In this document: one piece after another, positions 62,757 through 64,000 of the stretch
Layout of the letters: every line of letters begins with the position of its first letter
Numbering within the stretch: position 1 is the stretch's first letter
Origin: Litorivicinus sp.
Lineage (GTDB): Bacteria; Pseudomonadota; Gammaproteobacteria; Pseudomonadales; Litorivicinaceae
Reading direction: 5' to 3'
DNA length: 64,000 nt
Assembly (NCBI GenBank): GCA_028339155.1
Contig: JAOLBK010000001.1
Coordinates: forward strand, 62,001-126,000
Notes under the pieces: generated by a model
Database searches by the model: none
What the model was told of the DNA's origin: nothing
What the model saw: only the letters and a program-made list of their open reading frames with translations
Position numbers and translations under genes: made by a program

Positions 62757-63698
62757 TCAGCGAAACATTGCGCTGATCGATTCTTCGTTACTAACCCGAC
62801 GGACAGCTTCACCTAATAACTCAGCAATCGTGATCACTCGGACACGTCCGGTAGACATGATATCTGCGGGGACGGGGATACTATCAGTCACGACTAATTC
62901 GTCAAGCGCACTGTTTTGCAAGTTTTCAAGAGCCCGGCCGGATAGGACTGGGTGCGTGCAATAAGCTACGACTGATTTTGCACCATGCTCTTTTAGCGCT
63001 TGAGCTCCATTACAAAGCGTTCCTGCGGTATCAACAATGTCGTCAACGATTAAGCAGGTGCGTCCTTTGACGTCACCTATAATATTCATCACTTCAGCTT
63101 GATTTGCTGTAGGGCGTCGTTTATCAATAATCGCTAGGTCGCTTTCTAACTGTTTTGCCATTGCACGTGCCCGGACGACCCCTCCAATGTCTGGAGAGAC
63201 CACTATAGCGTCCTTGGGTTGATTCTTGTGGATGTCATCTAACATTACTGGCGTGGCATAAATATTATCCACAGCCACATCAAAAAAACCTTGGATTTGG
63301 TCAGCATGAAGGTCGACTGTAAGAACTCGATCGATACCAACCCCAACCATTATATCAGCAACTACTTTTGCTGTAATGGGCACCCGGGCTGATCGCGGGC
63401 GCCGATCTTGACGTGCGTAACCAAAGTAAGGAACCACTGCTGTAATTCGTGACGCAGATGCGCGTCGGAGTGCGTCGCACACCACAATCAATTCCATCAA
63501 ATTGTCGTTCGTTGGTGCGCAGGTAGATTGAAGAACGAAGACATCCTCACCTCGGACGTTTTCGCAGATTTCAACCGATATTTCACCATCTGAAAAACGG
63601 CCTAGGCTTGCATTTCCAAGAGGGACAGCCAAATATTCAGAAACGTTTTTTGACAATTCTGGCGTAGCATTCCCAGAGAATAACATCAGGTGAGCCAC
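62757..63698 (-). CDS. prs: ribose-phosphate pyrophosphokinase
   Basis: Makes PRPP for purine, pyrimidine, NAD, His and Trp synthesis. 313 residues, class I PRPP synthetase: [66 protein letters not shown] and the PRPP-binding [13 protein letters not shown]. Start ATG 63698, 37 bases after the tRNA-Gln gene on the same strand, with which it may be co-transcribed. Confidence 0.98.
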   Translation of the reverse strand: MAHLMLFSGNATPELSKNVSEYLAVPLGNASLGRFSDGEISVEICENVRGEDVFVLQSTCAPTNDNLMELIVVCDALRRASASRITAVVPYFGYARQDRRPRSARVPITAKVVADIMVGVGIDRVLTVDLHADQIQGFFDVAVDNIYATPVMLDDIHKNQPKDAIVVSPDIGGVVRARAMAKQLESDLAIIDKRRPTANQAEVMNIIGDVKGRTCLIVDDIVDTAGTLCNGAQALKEHGAKSVVAYCTHPVLSGRALENLQNSALDELVVTDSIPVPADIMSTGRVRVITIAELLGEAVRRVSNEESISAMFR

Positions 63699-63735
63699 AA
63701 GTTACTCCTTGATCGGTGATAAACGATTTTTGAAA

Positions 63736-63811
63736 TGGCTGGGGTGGTAGGACTCGAACCTACGAATGGCGGGATCAAAACCCGCTGCCTTAACCACTTG
63801 GCCACACCCCA
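63736..63811 (-). tRNA. tRNA-Gln (TTG)
   Basis: A 76-nt tRNA with acceptor TGGGGTG / CACCCCA, anticodon loop TTTTGAT (TTG), T loop TTCGAGT and encoded CCA (3' end GCCA). It starts one base past the ispE stop, the conserved ispE-tRNA-Gln-prs order. Confidence 0.96.
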
Positions 63812-63812
63812 T

Positions 63813-64000
63813 TTACTCATTTACACCGTAAGTATACAGCATTGATTGATTGGTTAAGAGAGCCTCTTTCACTAATGCCAGACCTTTAATTTGCTTTAAT
63901 TTGCTTTGGTCTTCGAGTTCCGGTTCTACGATGAATGCGCAGCCCCCGGTCCCAGTCAATTTAGGCTCCCCAAATGCTTGCATTAAGTCCATCAAATGGT
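63813..64000 (-). CDS. ispE: 4-diphosphocytidyl-2-C-methyl-D-erythritol kinase, C-terminal part
   Basis: The GHMP kinase of the non-mevalonate (MEP) isoprenoid pathway. Only the last about 62 codons are inside the window: EPKLTGTGGCAFIVE matches the GHMP motif 3 (TGSGACVF-like) near the C-terminus. The N-terminal part lies beyond the right edge. The position before tRNA-Gln and prs supports the call. Confidence 0.9.
   Translation of the reverse strand, partial: HLMDLMQAFGEPKLTGTGGCAFIVEPELEDQSKLKQIKGLALVKEALLTNQSMLYTYGVNE

Overview
The window is a compact bacterial chromosome segment from a gammaproteobacterium of the Pseudomonadales/Oceanospirillales type, probably marine and streamlined. 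This rests on conserved gene orders seen here: dksA-gluQ-cbrB-pcnB; the aroQ-accB-accC-prmA-dusB-fis-purH-purD run; proA-nadD-rsfS-rlmH-mrdA-mrdB-mltB-rlpA-dacA-ybeD-lipB; holA-lptE-leuS-lnt-corC-ybeY-phoH-miaB; and ispE-tRNA-Gln-prs-rplY-pth-ychF-tRNA-Met. Genes overlap or abut almost everywhere, and GTG and TTG starts are common. The species cannot be named from the window.

Layout. 1-4249 (minus): pcnB (partial, TTG start), a non-coding stretch with a strong terminator, a CbrB-like regulator, gluQ and dksA. 4320-6168 (plus): an aminotransferase and sfsA. 6161-13867 (minus): purine synthesis, fis, tRNA and protein modification, acetyl-CoA carboxylase, aroQ and a lone DsbD N-terminal domain. 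13934-17950: a DUF2333 protein, ppa, mpl and a LON-domain protein. 18000-28407 (plus): a long operon-like run for proline and NAD synthesis, ribosome factors, the rod-shape/peptidoglycan machinery and lipoylation. 28404-37524 (minus): DNA polymerase delta subunit, LPS transport, leuS, lnt, corC, ybeY, phoH, miaB. 37644-44566: a DUF1820 protein, the Prc protease, an M18 aminopeptidase, hemH, and an aldehyde dehydrogenase with its DUF779 partner.

44821-60267 is an integrated genomic island of about 15.4 kb at the 3' end of an elongator tRNA-Met gene. A 31-bp direct repeat with one mismatch bounds it. Its right end has a tyrosine integrase, an AlpA-type regulator and remnants of a P4/CP4-57-like satellite. 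Its main cargo is a complete, apparently active type II-C CRISPR-Cas9 system: tracrRNA, cas9, cas1, cas2, and an array of eight full repeats, one truncated repeat and eight spacers. The rest of the cargo is a terminase-small-subunit-like HTH protein, a PDZ-YbjQ fusion and a 1761-residue beta-helix/cadherin/RTX adhesin. The tracrRNA and the array both read on the minus strand, opposite to the cas genes. One spacer has the exact layout of a tRNA 3' end, which suggests that this island-borne Cas9 targets the integration site or attP of rival integrative elements.

A second notable point is the CbrB-like regulator. It sits in the Pseudomonas cbrB position, without cbrA, and has lost the phosphoacceptor Asp, the Walker B Glu, the GAFTGA motif and an arginine-finger position. 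The intergenic region downstream matches the position of the Hfq-binding sRNA CrcZ and carries A-rich Hfq-like motifs and an intrinsic terminator. 60381-64000 returns to core chromosome.
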